DNA from: CADEDH01 sp047974625
GTDB lineage: Bacteria; Actinomycetota; Acidimicrobiia; Acidimicrobiales; SZUA-35
NCBI GenBank assembly: GCA_047974625.1
Contig: JBKECK010000042.1
Span: 8,014-72,013, forward strand
Direction: 5' to 3'
DNA length: 64,000 nt
The translations under genes were made by a program, and so were the position numbers. The first letter of the stretch is position 1, and each line of letters starts with the position of its first letter. This document shows positions 8,228 to 16,226 of the stretch, piece after piece. The notes under the pieces were generated by a model. The model was not told where the DNA came from. It did no database searches and worked only from the letters and a program-made list of their open reading frames with translations.

Positions 8228-9382
8228 TCATCGGGCGCTGACGCTGCCGAGCGTGGCCAGTTCGGCCCGGAGCCGGTGTAACTCCATGTCCCGTCGGTCG
8301 TAGTCGGCGGCGATCATCTGGGTCCGGGCCTCGGCCTGGAACATGGTGAGGTGCCGGGCGTAGCGGACGGCCGCGTCGGACACCGGGGGTGCGTGGGCGG
8401 CCAGGTGCAGGGCCAGGGTGTAGGCGGCCGACCGCTCGCCCTGGCCCAGACGGTAAGGGTCCGGGTCCCGTTCCAGCAGGGTCATGGCCTCCTGGGCCAG
8501 TTCACCGGCCTCGGCCAGCTCACCAGAGTCCGACCGCTTTACCGCGTCGGCCAGCAGCAGGTAGGCGAGACCCTCCAGGTCGCCGTAGCCCTGTTCCATG
8601 TCCACCGGAATCGGTATCCGGAACCGCGGGGCCTCCCCGGCCAGGGCGGAGATGAGGGCGTAGATGGCCGTGACGTCGGCCCACCAGCGGTTGACCCCGT
8701 TGAAGACCTCCTTCTTGATGTGGACCTCGAAGGAGCGTTTCCACCGCCCGATGCGGTCCCGTTTGCCCATCTCGTAGGCCTGGGCGGCGATGCCGACGAT
8801 GGCGTAGCCCTGGTTGTAGACCGCGGTCCGTCGGGAGTTGGCCAGGATCGGCCGCAGGGTGGGGGGTACGGGCACGTCGGTGGCCTCGATGGCCCGCACG
8901 GTCATCTCCTCCACGATCGGCCACAGTTGGGCCTGGCGGTAGGCGAGGCCGCACATGATGTACGCCCCGGGCCGCATCACGGCCGAACCGCGGCCGGTCT
9001 CCAGCAGGGCCGTCGCCCGGGCCAGCTTGGCCGTGACCCGGTCGTTGTAGACCCCGGGATCGAGGAACTCGATCTCGACCACCAGGGCCTTGGCCATGAG
9101 GGCGAAGTCCTGGGATCCGGCCGCCGCCGCGCTCAGGGCGGTGACGAATGGGCGGAAGTCGTCGCCCCGGAGCCGGGCCCCGATGGCGTTGCCGTGGTTG
9201 ACGGCGAAGATGACGTCGTGCCAGTCGTTCCGGACCGCCGCCTCCATCCTCGTGGCCTGTTCGGTCGAGTTGGGGTCGAAACCGTCCTGGTTGTACTGGA
9301 TCTCGCCGATGTACAGCTGTGCCTCGACGAGCGCCTGGTCGTGTTCGACTTCTCCTGTCTGTCGAGACGGTTCTGGACCCAC
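8228..9382 (-). CDS. Helical-repeat protein, possible truncated diguanylate cyclase
   Basis: About 384 aa, mostly alpha-helical, resembling the TPR-like sensor region that in many actinobacterial GGDEF proteins precedes the cyclase domain. The C-terminus (MIAADYDRRDMELHRLRAEL) looks like the coiled linker that normally enters GGDEF, but the protein stops about ten residues later. It may therefore be a cyclase that lost its catalytic domain, or a stand-alone partner. The start is doubtful: the frame has no ATG before residue METs near 9249, and GTG 9382 has no clear ribosome-binding site or -10. An AGGAGAA lies in the frame at about 9346 without a start codon behind it. It lies 116 bp downstream of the amine oxidase gene on the same strand. 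Confidence 0.6.
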   Translation of the reverse strand: MGPEPSRQTGEVEHDQALVEAQLYIGEIQYNQDGFDPNSTEQATRMEAAVRNDWHDVIFAVNHGNAIGARLRGDDFRPFVTALSAAAAGSQDFALMAKALVVEIEFLDPGVYNDRVTAKLARATALLETGRGSAVMRPGAYIMCGLAYRQAQLWPIVEEMTVRAIEATDVPVPPTLRPILANSRRTAVYNQGYAIVGIAAQAYEMGKRDRIGRWKRSFEVHIKKEVFNGVNRWWADVTAIYALISALAGEAPRFRIPIPVDMEQGYGDLEGLAYLLLADAVKRSDSGELAEAGELAQEAMTLLERDPDPYRLGQGERSAAYTLALHLAAHAPPVSDAAVRYARHLTMFQAEARTQMIAADYDRRDMELHRLRAELATLGSVSAR

Positions 9383-9498
9383 ATCTGGCCATCGGCGCGC
9401 GGACGGCGCACCTGAGTAGAACGACCCACAAAGTCGCACCGTGAGGGGGACGGGCGCCGTCACCAGGGGGAGGCGCGGGCCCGACGCCGGGTGCCCGG

Positions 9499-11163
9499 TC
9501 AGTCCGCCAGGGCCACCGGCCCGATGGCCTCGTAGCAGTCCCCGGGTCCGGGGTTGGTACGGTGGGTGCGGCCCCCGAAGTGGGTCATGATCCCCCACAC
9601 CGCGTTCAGGGCGGTCCGCACCGCGCCCTCGACCCAACCCGGGGTCCACGACACGTCATCCCCGGCCAGGAACAGGCCGCGTTCCCACGGGGGCAGCCCG
9701 TCCTGGAGGAAGTGGGAGTGCATCCGCCGGTTGTACCGGTAGTGGCCGGGCAGGGCGCCCTTGAAGGCCCCGAGGAACAACGGGTCGGACTCCCATGACA
9801 CGGTGATCGGGTCCCCGAGGATGTGGGCGCGGAGGTCGACGGTCGGGTAGATCCGGGCCAGGGTCTCGATGGCCAGCTCGGCCCGTTCGGCCGCCGACAT
9901 GGGCATGACCTTCATGGCGTCGCTCTGCCAGGCGTAGGAGAGCAGGATCACCGCCGGTCGGCCCGGCCCGTTGTCGATCAGGTAGGTGCCCCGGGTGTTG
10001 CGGTCGGTGAGGGTCATGCTCATCGCCTCCCGGCCGGTGGCCGGGTCGATGTCGTGCCAGAACGGCCGGTCGACCATGACGAAGGTCTTGGACGACTGGG
10101 TGTAGCGGGTCCGGTCGAGGGCCATCCAGAGCTTCTGGGACAACAGCTCCTCGGCCACCTGGATGCCGGTGGTGAGCAGCCAGCTCTGGACCGTCACCAG
10201 CACGGCGTCGAACCGATCGGTGCGGCCCCACCGGTCGGTCACCGCCAGGCGTCCGTCGTCGGCCCGGTTGATGGCGGTGACGGCCGGCCGGGGGACGTCG
10301 CCGTGCAGGGCCGACACCGACGTCCCGTCCGGCCAGTGGACCAGGCGGCGCGACCCGAGGGCCCACAGCCGGCGGGGCAGCTGCTCGGCCCCGCCCACCA
10401 CCAAGTGCTGATCGTCCTCGAAGGCGGCCATGACCACCCGGAAGATCTCCAGCATCGAGTTCGGGAAGTCCGAATCCCAGCCGCCGGTACCGAACCCCAC
10501 CTGGCCGAACACCTCCCGGTGGCGGTAGCTGAGGCGGGAGAACGAGGGGGCGGTGGCCACGAAGTCGTAGAAGGTGCGGTCGTCCCAGGCCTCGACCAGG
10601 GGGTTCCAGATCTCCTTGACCGCGGCCACGTCACGGCGGCGCATGGCGTCGTGGATCTCCGGTAGGCGGGCCACGGAGGCGAGGGCATCGTCCCAGGCCG
10701 CGGCCACCTCCCGGAACAAGGGGGGCAGATCGTCGAGGGTGCGGGCGAAGTGGGTCTCCCCCTCCAGGTCGATCACGGTGGTGGGGGCGAACGGGGTCAA
10801 CGGGTTGGGGAACGGCCGGGTCTCCAGGCGGCAGAGGTCCAGGTAGTGCCACATCGTCGTCCCGGAACGGGGGAACCGCATCCCGCCCAACTCGGCCACG
10901 ACCTCGGGGGCGGCCGGGAACCGTTCGGACCGCAGCCGGCCCCCGATCCGATCGGCCTCGTACACCACCGGCCTCAGGCCGAGGCGCAACAACTCGTGGG
11001 CGGCCACCATCCCGGCCACGCCGGCGCCCACCACGGCCACCTCGCGGCCGTGGGCCTCCGGGGGGATGGTTCCCAGCCCGTCGGGGTGGGCGAGCCACCG
11101 GTCGAACGAGAAGGGGAAGTCCGGGCCGAATGCGCTGAGCTCCAAGACCCCCACCCTAGTCAC
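9499..11163 (-). CDS. Flavin amine oxidase, tryptophan 2-monooxygenase-like
   Basis: A 554-aa FAD enzyme. The dinucleotide-binding motif VAVVGAGVAGMVAAHELL (GAGVAG at 46-51) is followed by VYEADRIGGRLRSE and by AELGGMRFP (about 90-97), the flavin-contact segment of L-amino-acid oxidases. The middle section (FGQVGFGTGGWDSDFPNSML) and the C-terminal FAD motif (GLFLAGDDVSWTPGWVEGAV) follow the pattern of bacterial IaaM tryptophan 2-monooxygenase, which makes indole-3-acetamide. Related L-amino-acid oxidases are an alternative. GTG 11163 was chosen with a GGGGGTGG stretch upstream; GTG 11154 is possible. It is divergent from a class V aminotransferase only 60 bp away. No indoleacetamide hydrolase is adjacent, so auxin production is not demonstrated. 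Confidence 0.8.
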   Translation of the reverse strand: MTRVGVLELSAFGPDFPFSFDRWLAHPDGLGTIPPEAHGREVAVVGAGVAGMVAAHELLRLGLRPVVYEADRIGGRLRSERFPAAPEVVAELGGMRFPRSGTTMWHYLDLCRLETRPFPNPLTPFAPTTVIDLEGETHFARTLDDLPPLFREVAAAWDDALASVARLPEIHDAMRRRDVAAVKEIWNPLVEAWDDRTFYDFVATAPSFSRLSYRHREVFGQVGFGTGGWDSDFPNSMLEIFRVVMAAFEDDQHLVVGGAEQLPRRLWALGSRRLVHWPDGTSVSALHGDVPRPAVTAINRADDGRLAVTDRWGRTDRFDAVLVTVQSWLLTTGIQVAEELLSQKLWMALDRTRYTQSSKTFVMVDRPFWHDIDPATGREAMSMTLTDRNTRGTYLIDNGPGRPAVILLSYAWQSDAMKVMPMSAAERAELAIETLARIYPTVDLRAHILGDPITVSWESDPLFLGAFKGALPGHYRYNRRMHSHFLQDGLPPWERGLFLAGDDVSWTPGWVEGAVRTALNAVWGIMTHFGGRTHRTNPGPGDCYEAIGPVALAD

Positions 11164-11223
11164 CGGCCACCCCCGGATCGGGGACGCCGGGGTCCGGGGG
11201 CCGGCAGCCAATAGCATCACAGG

Positions 11224-12414
11224 ATGTCTCTGCGCTTCGGCCGTCAGATGGTCGCGACGCCCGGACCGTCGGTGATCCCCGATCGGGTCCTGACGGCCAT
11301 GGCCACCCCGATGCCCAACCTGTACGAAGGCGAGATCGTCGAGATCTCTCATTCCCTCGTCGCCGACCTTCCCGGCCTGGTCCAGACGGGGGGTGAACCG
11401 TTCATGGTGATCGGCAACGGGCACGCCGCCTGGCAGATGTCCATCGCCAACACCCTGACCCGGGGCGACCGGGTGCTCGTGCTCGAATCGGGCCGGTTCG
11501 CCCTGTACTGGGGGGAGATGGCCCGCCAGGCCGGGATCGAGGTGGAGGTCCTCCCCGGCGACAACCGGGGCCCGGTGGACCCCGCCGCCCTCGAGGCCCG
11601 CCTGGCCGCTGACGCCGGCCACACGATCCGGGCCGTGCTCACCGTCCACACCGACACCGCCAGCTCGGTCCGCAACGACGTGCCCGCCCTGCGGGCGGCC
11701 ATGGACGCCGCCGGTCACCCGGCCCTGCTGATGGTGGACGCCATCGCCTCCCTGGGTTGCGAGCGGTACGAGATGGACGCCTGGGGGGTGGACCTCACCG
11801 TGGGGGCCTGCCAGAAGGGTCTGATGGTGCCACCCGGGCTCGCCTTCGTGTGGGCGGGCCCCCGCGCCCTGGAGGCCCAACGGTCGATGACGGTGGAGAG
11901 CGGCTACTTCGACTGGTCGCTCCGCATGAACGTCGAGGCCCACTACCAGCTCTACTCCGGCACCCCGCCCATCTCGCATCTGTACGGGCTCCGGGCCGCC
12001 CTGGACCTGATCACCGAGGAGGGCGGACTCGAGGCGGTGTGGGCCCGGCACCAGGTGCTGGCCGACGCCACCCGGGCCGCGGTGGACGCCTGGGCCACCC
12101 CGGACGGGATCGAGCCCAACATCATCGATCCGGCGTCCCGTTCGAACGCGGTGACCACCATCCTCACCCACGGGATAGACGCCGCTCGCCTGTCCCAGAT
12201 CTGCGACGACCGGGCCGGCCTCACCCTCGGCCTGGGCATCGGGGACTACCGCGGCCGGTCGTTCCGGATCGGCCACATGGGCCACCTCAACCCCCCGATG
12301 CTGCTCGGCACGATCGGCACGATCGAGGCCGCCCTGGGCGCCATGCGGGCACCCACGGCGGGGTCCGGGGTGGCCGCCGCGGCCGAGGTGGTGGCCGCCG
12401 GCCTCCGGTCCTGA
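11224..12414 (+). CDS. PLP-dependent class V aminotransferase (alanine/serine-glyoxylate type)
   Basis: A 396-aa fold-type I aminotransferase. It shows TPGPSVIPDRVL at the N-terminus, the glycine-rich phosphate site (IGNGHAAWQ), HTDTASSV (about 142-149), the PLP-contact aspartate in VDAIASLG, and the Schiff-base lysine in CQKGLMVPPG (Lys198). The family transfers amino groups between alanine, serine or similar donors and glyoxylate or related 2-oxo acids; the exact pair is not readable. TAGCAT (11212-11217) lies 6 nt before the ATG, indicating a leaderless mRNA. It is divergent from the amine oxidase, and both could act on amino acids, but a joint pathway is inference. Confidence 0.87.
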   Translation: MSLRFGRQMVATPGPSVIPDRVLTAMATPMPNLYEGEIVEISHSLVADLPGLVQTGGEPFMVIGNGHAAWQMSIANTLTRGDRVLVLESGRFALYWGEMARQAGIEVEVLPGDNRGPVDPAALEARLAADAGHTIRAVLTVHTDTASSVRNDVPALRAAMDAAGHPALLMVDAIASLGCERYEMDAWGVDLTVGACQKGLMVPPGLAFVWAGPRALEAQRSMTVESGYFDWSLRMNVEAHYQLYSGTPPISHLYGLRAALDLITEEGGLEAVWARHQVLADATRAAVDAWATPDGIEPNIIDPASRSNAVTTILTHGIDAARLSQICDDRAGLTLGLGIGDYRGRSFRIGHMGHLNPPMLLGTIGTIEAALGAMRAPTAGSGVAAAAEVVAAGLRS

Positions 12415-12515
12415 TCAGAACCTGATCCGGGCCGGACCCCGGGGGGGCGGGCCGCAGGTTACCGGCGGGTCCGTCCTGATGGGCGGCGACAGCGCCGGCT
12501 CACTAGGCTCGGCCC

Positions 12516-13394
12516 ATGCCGAGAGCGACCAATGGCCCGACCGAGATCGAATACGACACCTTCGGCGCGCCCACCGACCCCGCCGTCCTGCTGATCATGG
12601 GGTATACGGCCCAGATGACCGCGTGGGACGAGCGGTTCTGCCAGCAGATCGCCGACCGGAGCTACTTCGTGATCCGCTTCGACAACCGCGACGTAGGCCT
12701 CAGCTCGAAGACCGAGGGCACGGCCCCGAGCCTCCTCTCCCTCGTGGTTGCGGTGCAGTCCGGGGAACCGCTGCCCGACGTGCCCTACACCCTCTCCGAC
12801 ATGGCCGCCGACGGCCTGGCCGTGCTGGACGACCTGGGCGTCGAGCGGGCCCACATCGTCGGCGCCTCAATGGGCGGCATGATCGCCCAGCAGCTGGCCA
12901 TCGACCATCCGGAGCGGGTGATCTCCCTCACCTCGATCATGTCCACCACGGGCAACCCGGAGGTGGGTCAGGCGTCGGACGAAGCCATGATGGCCCTGGT
13001 CAGCCCCGTGCCCACCGAGCGCGACGACATCATCGAACGCAGCGTGGAACTGGCCAAGCTGCTCACCGGCGTCCACTTCGACGACGCCCGGGCCCGCACC
13101 CGGGCCGCCAACGCCTACGACCGTTCCTTCCACCCCGCCGGCGCCGGGTTCCAGATGGCCGCCATCGCCGCCTCGGGCGACCGCACCGATCGGCTGGCCG
13201 GCCTGTCGGTGCCCGCCCTCGTCATCCACGGCGCCGCCGATCCGCTGGTCACCCCGTCGGGGGGTGAGGCCACGGCGGCCGCCATCCCCGGGGCCACCCT
13301 GCTGATGGTCTCCGACATGGGCCACGACCTGCCCCCGGCCCGGTGGGACGAGATCGTCGGGGCCATCACCGACCTAGCCGGCGCCGCGGCCTGA
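12516..13394 (+). CDS. Alpha/beta hydrolase
   Basis: A 292-aa hydrolase of the alpha/beta fold. The N-terminal strand leads into LLIMGYTAQMTAWDERFC, FDNRDVGLSSK gives the strand-turn typical of epoxide-hydrolase and haloalkane-dehalogenase relatives, and the nucleophile elbow is GASMGG (Ser118). The acid is probably in HGAADPLVTP and the histidine in DMGHDLPP. This subgroup resembles the TAP-like or aclacinomycin-methylesterase hydrolases of actinobacteria; the substrate is unknown. TAGGCT (12504-12509) is 6 nt before the ATG, so translation is probably leaderless. A 12-bp tandem repeat begins 11 bp after the stop codon. Confidence 0.83.
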   Translation: MPRATNGPTEIEYDTFGAPTDPAVLLIMGYTAQMTAWDERFCQQIADRSYFVIRFDNRDVGLSSKTEGTAPSLLSLVVAVQSGEPLPDVPYTLSDMAADGLAVLDDLGVERAHIVGASMGGMIAQQLAIDHPERVISLTSIMSTTGNPEVGQASDEAMMALVSPVPTERDDIIERSVELAKLLTGVHFDDARARTRAANAYDRSFHPAGAGFQMAAIAASGDRTDRLAGLSVPALVIHGAADPLVTPSGGEATAAAIPGATLLMVSDMGHDLPPARWDEIVGAITDLAGAAA

Positions 13395-13404
13395 GGCCGA
13401 CCCC

Positions 13405-13447
13405 GTGACCGGACCCGTGACCGGACCCGTGACCGGACCCGTGACCG
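13405..13447. repeat. 12-bp tandem repeat, 3.6 copies
   Basis: GTGACCGGACCC is repeated three times (13405-13440) and once partially, between the alpha/beta hydrolase stop and the next gene. The last partial copy runs into the GAGGAGGGA ribosome-binding site of the PIG-L deacetylase. Confidence 0.85.
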
Positions 13448-13457
13448 AGGAGGGATC

Positions 13458-14177
13458 GTGAGCGGAACCGACCTGGTGCCGGTGCCCGAGGACTGGGACC
13501 GGGCTCTGGCCGTGGTGGCCCACCCGGACGATATGGAGTACGGGGCCGCCAGCGCCGTGGCCCGCTGGGTGGAGCAGGGTAAGACCATCACCTACCTGCT
13601 GGTCACCGACGGTGAGGCCGGGATCGACGACGTCGACCCGGCCGAGGCCGGCCCGATCCGACGCGATGAGCAGCGGGCCGGCTGCGCCGAGGTGGGTGTC
13701 GACGTCGTCGAGTTCCTCGGGCTCCCCGACGGCCTGCTGGTGGAGGGGATCGAGCTGCGGCGGCTCCTGGCCGGACAGATCCGGCGGCACCGGCCCGACG
13801 TCCTGCTGTCGATCAACTTCCGGGACAGCTGGGGCGGCCCGAGCTGGAACCATGTGGACCATCGGGTCGTCGGCCGCAGCCTGCTCGACGCGGCCCGCGA
13901 CGCCGCCAACCGGTGGGTGTTCACCGACCTCGACGCCAAACCCTGGAACGGGACCCGCCTGGCCCTGTTCAGCGGCTCGCCCGAGGCTGGGCACGCGGTG
14001 GACGTGACCGACCACCTCGACGCCGGCATCGCCTCGTTGCGCTGCCACGACCTCTACCTGTCCCACCTTGGCGGGACCATGGCCGACGCCGACACCTTCC
14101 TGCGGGCGGCGGCCGAGACCACCGGTGCCCGCCTCGGGGTGTCCCTGGCCACCGCGTTCGAACTCATCGCCCTCTGA
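13458..14177 (+). CDS. PIG-L / LmbE-family deacetylase
   Basis: A 239-aa zinc-dependent N-deacetylase of the PIG-L (LmbE) superfamily, which removes acetyl groups from N-acetylglucosamine-type sugars in mycothiol, lipid or antibiotic biosynthesis. Zinc ligands are in AHPDD (21-25) and the distal WNHVDH motif (His132, His135). RRDEQRAGCAEVGVDVVEFLGLPDG is the conserved middle. The length is short for mycothiol enzymes (MshB and Mca are near 290-300 aa), so I do not assign it to mycothiol. The GTG start is supported by GAGGAGGGA with proper spacing. Two tandem-repeat arrays follow the gene. A second PIG-L protein is encoded at 43384. Confidence 0.85.
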   Translation: MSGTDLVPVPEDWDRALAVVAHPDDMEYGAASAVARWVEQGKTITYLLVTDGEAGIDDVDPAEAGPIRRDEQRAGCAEVGVDVVEFLGLPDGLLVEGIELRRLLAGQIRRHRPDVLLSINFRDSWGGPSWNHVDHRVVGRSLLDAARDAANRWVFTDLDAKPWNGTRLALFSGSPEAGHAVDVTDHLDAGIASLRCHDLYLSHLGGTMADADTFLRAAAETTGARLGVSLATAFELIAL

Positions 14178-14200
14178 GGGACGGGCCCCGGAGGGGGGCG

Positions 14201-14248
14201 ACAACACAGCCCTTTCGAACAACACAGCCCTTTCGAACAACACAGCCC
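14201..14248. repeat. 18-bp tandem repeat, 2.7 copies
   Basis: The unit ACAACACAGCCCTTTCGA occupies 14201-14218 and 14219-14236, followed by 12 bp of a third copy. It starts 24 bp after the stop codon of the PIG-L gene. Confidence 0.85.
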
Positions 14249-14282
14249 GACTGGAGCGCCGGCACCGTCCGGTAGGGTCCGG

Positions 14283-14308
14283 GCCGTCTGAGCAGGCCGT
14301 CTGAGCAG
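14283..14308. repeat. 13-bp direct repeat, 2 copies
   Basis: GCCGTCTGAGCAG is present twice in tandem, 35 bp after the 18-bp array and shortly before the luciferase-like gene. Confidence 0.8.
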
Positions 14309-14352
14309 GTGGTCGGCGGCGCGGCCCAGACGGGGGCGGCTACGGTGCGATC

Positions 14353-15321
14353 ATGGCCCCAGCACTCGGCGTCTGCTTCCACCGGTTCCAGTCGGCCGGC
14401 GACATCGTGGCCCAGGCCCGTGCCGCCGAGGCGTCCGGCTACGACGAGCTGTGGGTGGTCGAGGACTGTTTCTTCACCGCCGGGCCCCCACTGGCCGCCG
14501 CCGCCCTGGCCGCCACCGATCGGATCCGGGTGGGTATCGGCATCATCCCGTCCCGCACCCGCCACCCCGCCCTCATCGCCATGGAGTTCGCCACCCTGGC
14601 CCAGCTCGCCCCCGGCCGGTTCCTGGGCGGGATCGGCCACGGGGTCCCCCATTGGATGCGGCAGCTGGAGGTCCAGCCGGAGTCGCCACTGACCGCCCTG
14701 CGGGAGACCCTCACGGCCGTCCGCAAGCTGCTGGCCGGGGAGACGGTCACCACCCACGGGCGGTACGTGAACCTGACCGACGTGCGCCTCGACTTGGAGC
14801 TGGCCGAGGCGCCGCCGGTGTCGGCCGGGGTCCAGCAGGCCATGTCCCTGGAACTGTCCGGCCGTTACGCCGACGGCACCATCCTGGCCGAGCTGTGCAA
14901 CCCCGCCTACCTGTCCTGGGCCCGGGACCATATCGCGGCCGGCGGAGCCGGCCGCTCCCACCGCACCACGGTGTACTGCTCCGCCTCGGTGAAGCTCAAC
15001 GGCTCGGCCGCCCGGGAGGCGATGGTGCCGTTCGTGGCCGGGGTGTTCGAACGGCCCCCGCTGGCGGTCCAGATGCTCGACTTCTACCCGGAGCTCCAGC
15101 AGCGGGCCGAGACGGCCGGCTGGACCGAGACGGTGGCCCGGATGCCAGCGGAGTGGTGGCGGCAGCTCGGCCCCATCGGAACCCCAGACGACGCGGCCCA
15201 GTACCTCCGGGCCATGCGTCGGGCCCACGCCGACTCGCTGGTCATCTTCCCCGACCCGACCGATCCGATCGCCGACCTGCGCCGCTTTGCCATCAACGTC
15301 AGCCCCCTCCTGGCCGACTGA
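14353..15321 (+). CDS. LLM-class (luciferase-like, F420 or FMN) oxidoreductase
   Basis: A 322-aa TIM-barrel protein of the luciferase-like monooxygenase class, whose actinobacterial members commonly use coenzyme F420. Typical elements are the N-terminal strand LGVCFHRF, AEASGYDELWVVED, RIRVGIGIIPSRTRHPALIA, LAPGRFLGGIGHGVP and a C-terminal segment around IGTPDDAAQYLRAMRRA. It would transfer hydride to or from an organic substrate that cannot be named. TACGGT (14341-14346) is exactly 6 nt before the ATG, supporting a leaderless transcript. The next gene encodes an NADPH:F420 reductase, which could supply reduced F420. Confidence 0.83.
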   Translation: MAPALGVCFHRFQSAGDIVAQARAAEASGYDELWVVEDCFFTAGPPLAAAALAATDRIRVGIGIIPSRTRHPALIAMEFATLAQLAPGRFLGGIGHGVPHWMRQLEVQPESPLTALRETLTAVRKLLAGETVTTHGRYVNLTDVRLDLELAEAPPVSAGVQQAMSLELSGRYADGTILAELCNPAYLSWARDHIAAGGAGRSHRTTVYCSASVKLNGSAAREAMVPFVAGVFERPPLAVQMLDFYPELQQRAETAGWTETVARMPAEWWRQLGPIGTPDDAAQYLRAMRRAHADSLVIFPDPTDPIADLRRFAINVSPLLAD

Positions 15322-15414
15322 CCGGTCGGGCCCGGCGCCGCGGCACGGCCAGCGGGCCCGGCACCGGCGAGCGGCCCCGGTGACGCCGGGCGAATCGAGA
15401 ACCGGGACCCGACT

Positions 15415-15430
15415 GTGCCAGACTTGGCAC
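15415..15430. promoter_or_regulatory. Inverted repeat just before the F420 reductase start
   Basis: GTGCCA-GACT-TGGCAC is a perfect 6-bp inverted repeat with a 4-nt centre ending 2 nt before ATG 15433. It could be an operator or a start-occluding hairpin. The GTG at its left end is in frame with the gene and is an alternative start. Confidence 0.4.
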
Positions 15431-15432
15431 CG

Positions 15433-16191
15433 ATGCGCATCGGAATCCTCGGAGGCACCGGTCCCGCCGGCAGCAGCCTCGCCGCCCGGCTGGCCAGTGT
15501 CGGCTACGACGTCACCGTCGGCTCCCGGTCGAAGTACCGCTCGATGGAGGCCGTCGACCAGCTGATCGACGACCACGAAGACCTCGCCGACCGGCTCCAC
15601 CCCGGCGACAACGACGCCGCGGCGTCCTGCGACATGGTGGTCATCGCCACCCCGTGGGACTCGGCGGCCACCACCGCCCAGGCCAACGAGGAGGCCCTGG
15701 CCGGCAAGGTCGTGGTCTCCATGGCCAACGCCCTCGTCCGGGTGGGCCACGAGTTCCAACCCCTCGTCCCCCCTCGGGGGTCGGTGGCCGCCCACGTGCA
15801 GGCCGCGGTACCCCGGGCCCGGGTGGTGGCGGCGTTCCACCACCTCCCGGCCAAGGAGCTGGGCCACATCGGCAGCCCGATCGACTCCGACGTCCTGATC
15901 TGCGGCGACGATCCCGACGCCGTGGCCCAGGTGAGCGATGTGGTGTCCCACATCCCGGGCTGCCGGCCCCTGGACGCCGGTGAACTCTCGAACGCCACCG
16001 CCATCGAGGCCTTCACCGCCGTGCTCCTCCAGTTGAACGTGCGGTACAAGACCCGGGTCGCCCCCAAGCTCACCGGCATCAAGCGAGACCCCCGGGTCAA
16101 GCAGGCCAGCACGGCCACCGCCCGGCCGGCCACCAATCACGGCGCCCCGAACGACGGCGCCGGACCGGCCACCGTGCCCGCCGGCAGCTGA
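15433..16191 (+). CDS. npdG: NADPH-dependent F420 reductase
   Basis: A protein of about 252 aa that would move hydride between NADPH and coenzyme F420. The N-terminal NADP-binding motif MRIGILGGTGPAGSSLAARL is characteristic of the family, followed by VTVGSRSKYRS, CDMVVIATPWDS, VVSMANALVRVG and VVAAFHHLPAKEL, then SNATAIEAFTAVLLQLN near the end. The last 35 residues are a low-complexity tail. ATG 15433 matches the usual N-terminus; GTG 15415 is in frame six codons upstream and overlaps an inverted repeat. It probably serves the F420 oxidoreductases in the window (14353, 30849). Confidence 0.87.
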   Translation: MRIGILGGTGPAGSSLAARLASVGYDVTVGSRSKYRSMEAVDQLIDDHEDLADRLHPGDNDAAASCDMVVIATPWDSAATTAQANEEALAGKVVVSMANALVRVGHEFQPLVPPRGSVAAHVQAAVPRARVVAAFHHLPAKELGHIGSPIDSDVLICGDDPDAVAQVSDVVSHIPGCRPLDAGELSNATAIEAFTAVLLQLNVRYKTRVAPKLTGIKRDPRVKQASTATARPATNHGAPNDGAGPATVPAGS

Positions 16192-16226
16192 TCCTCCCCC
16201 CGGTCCCGCCCGGGCGGCCGGGTCGG

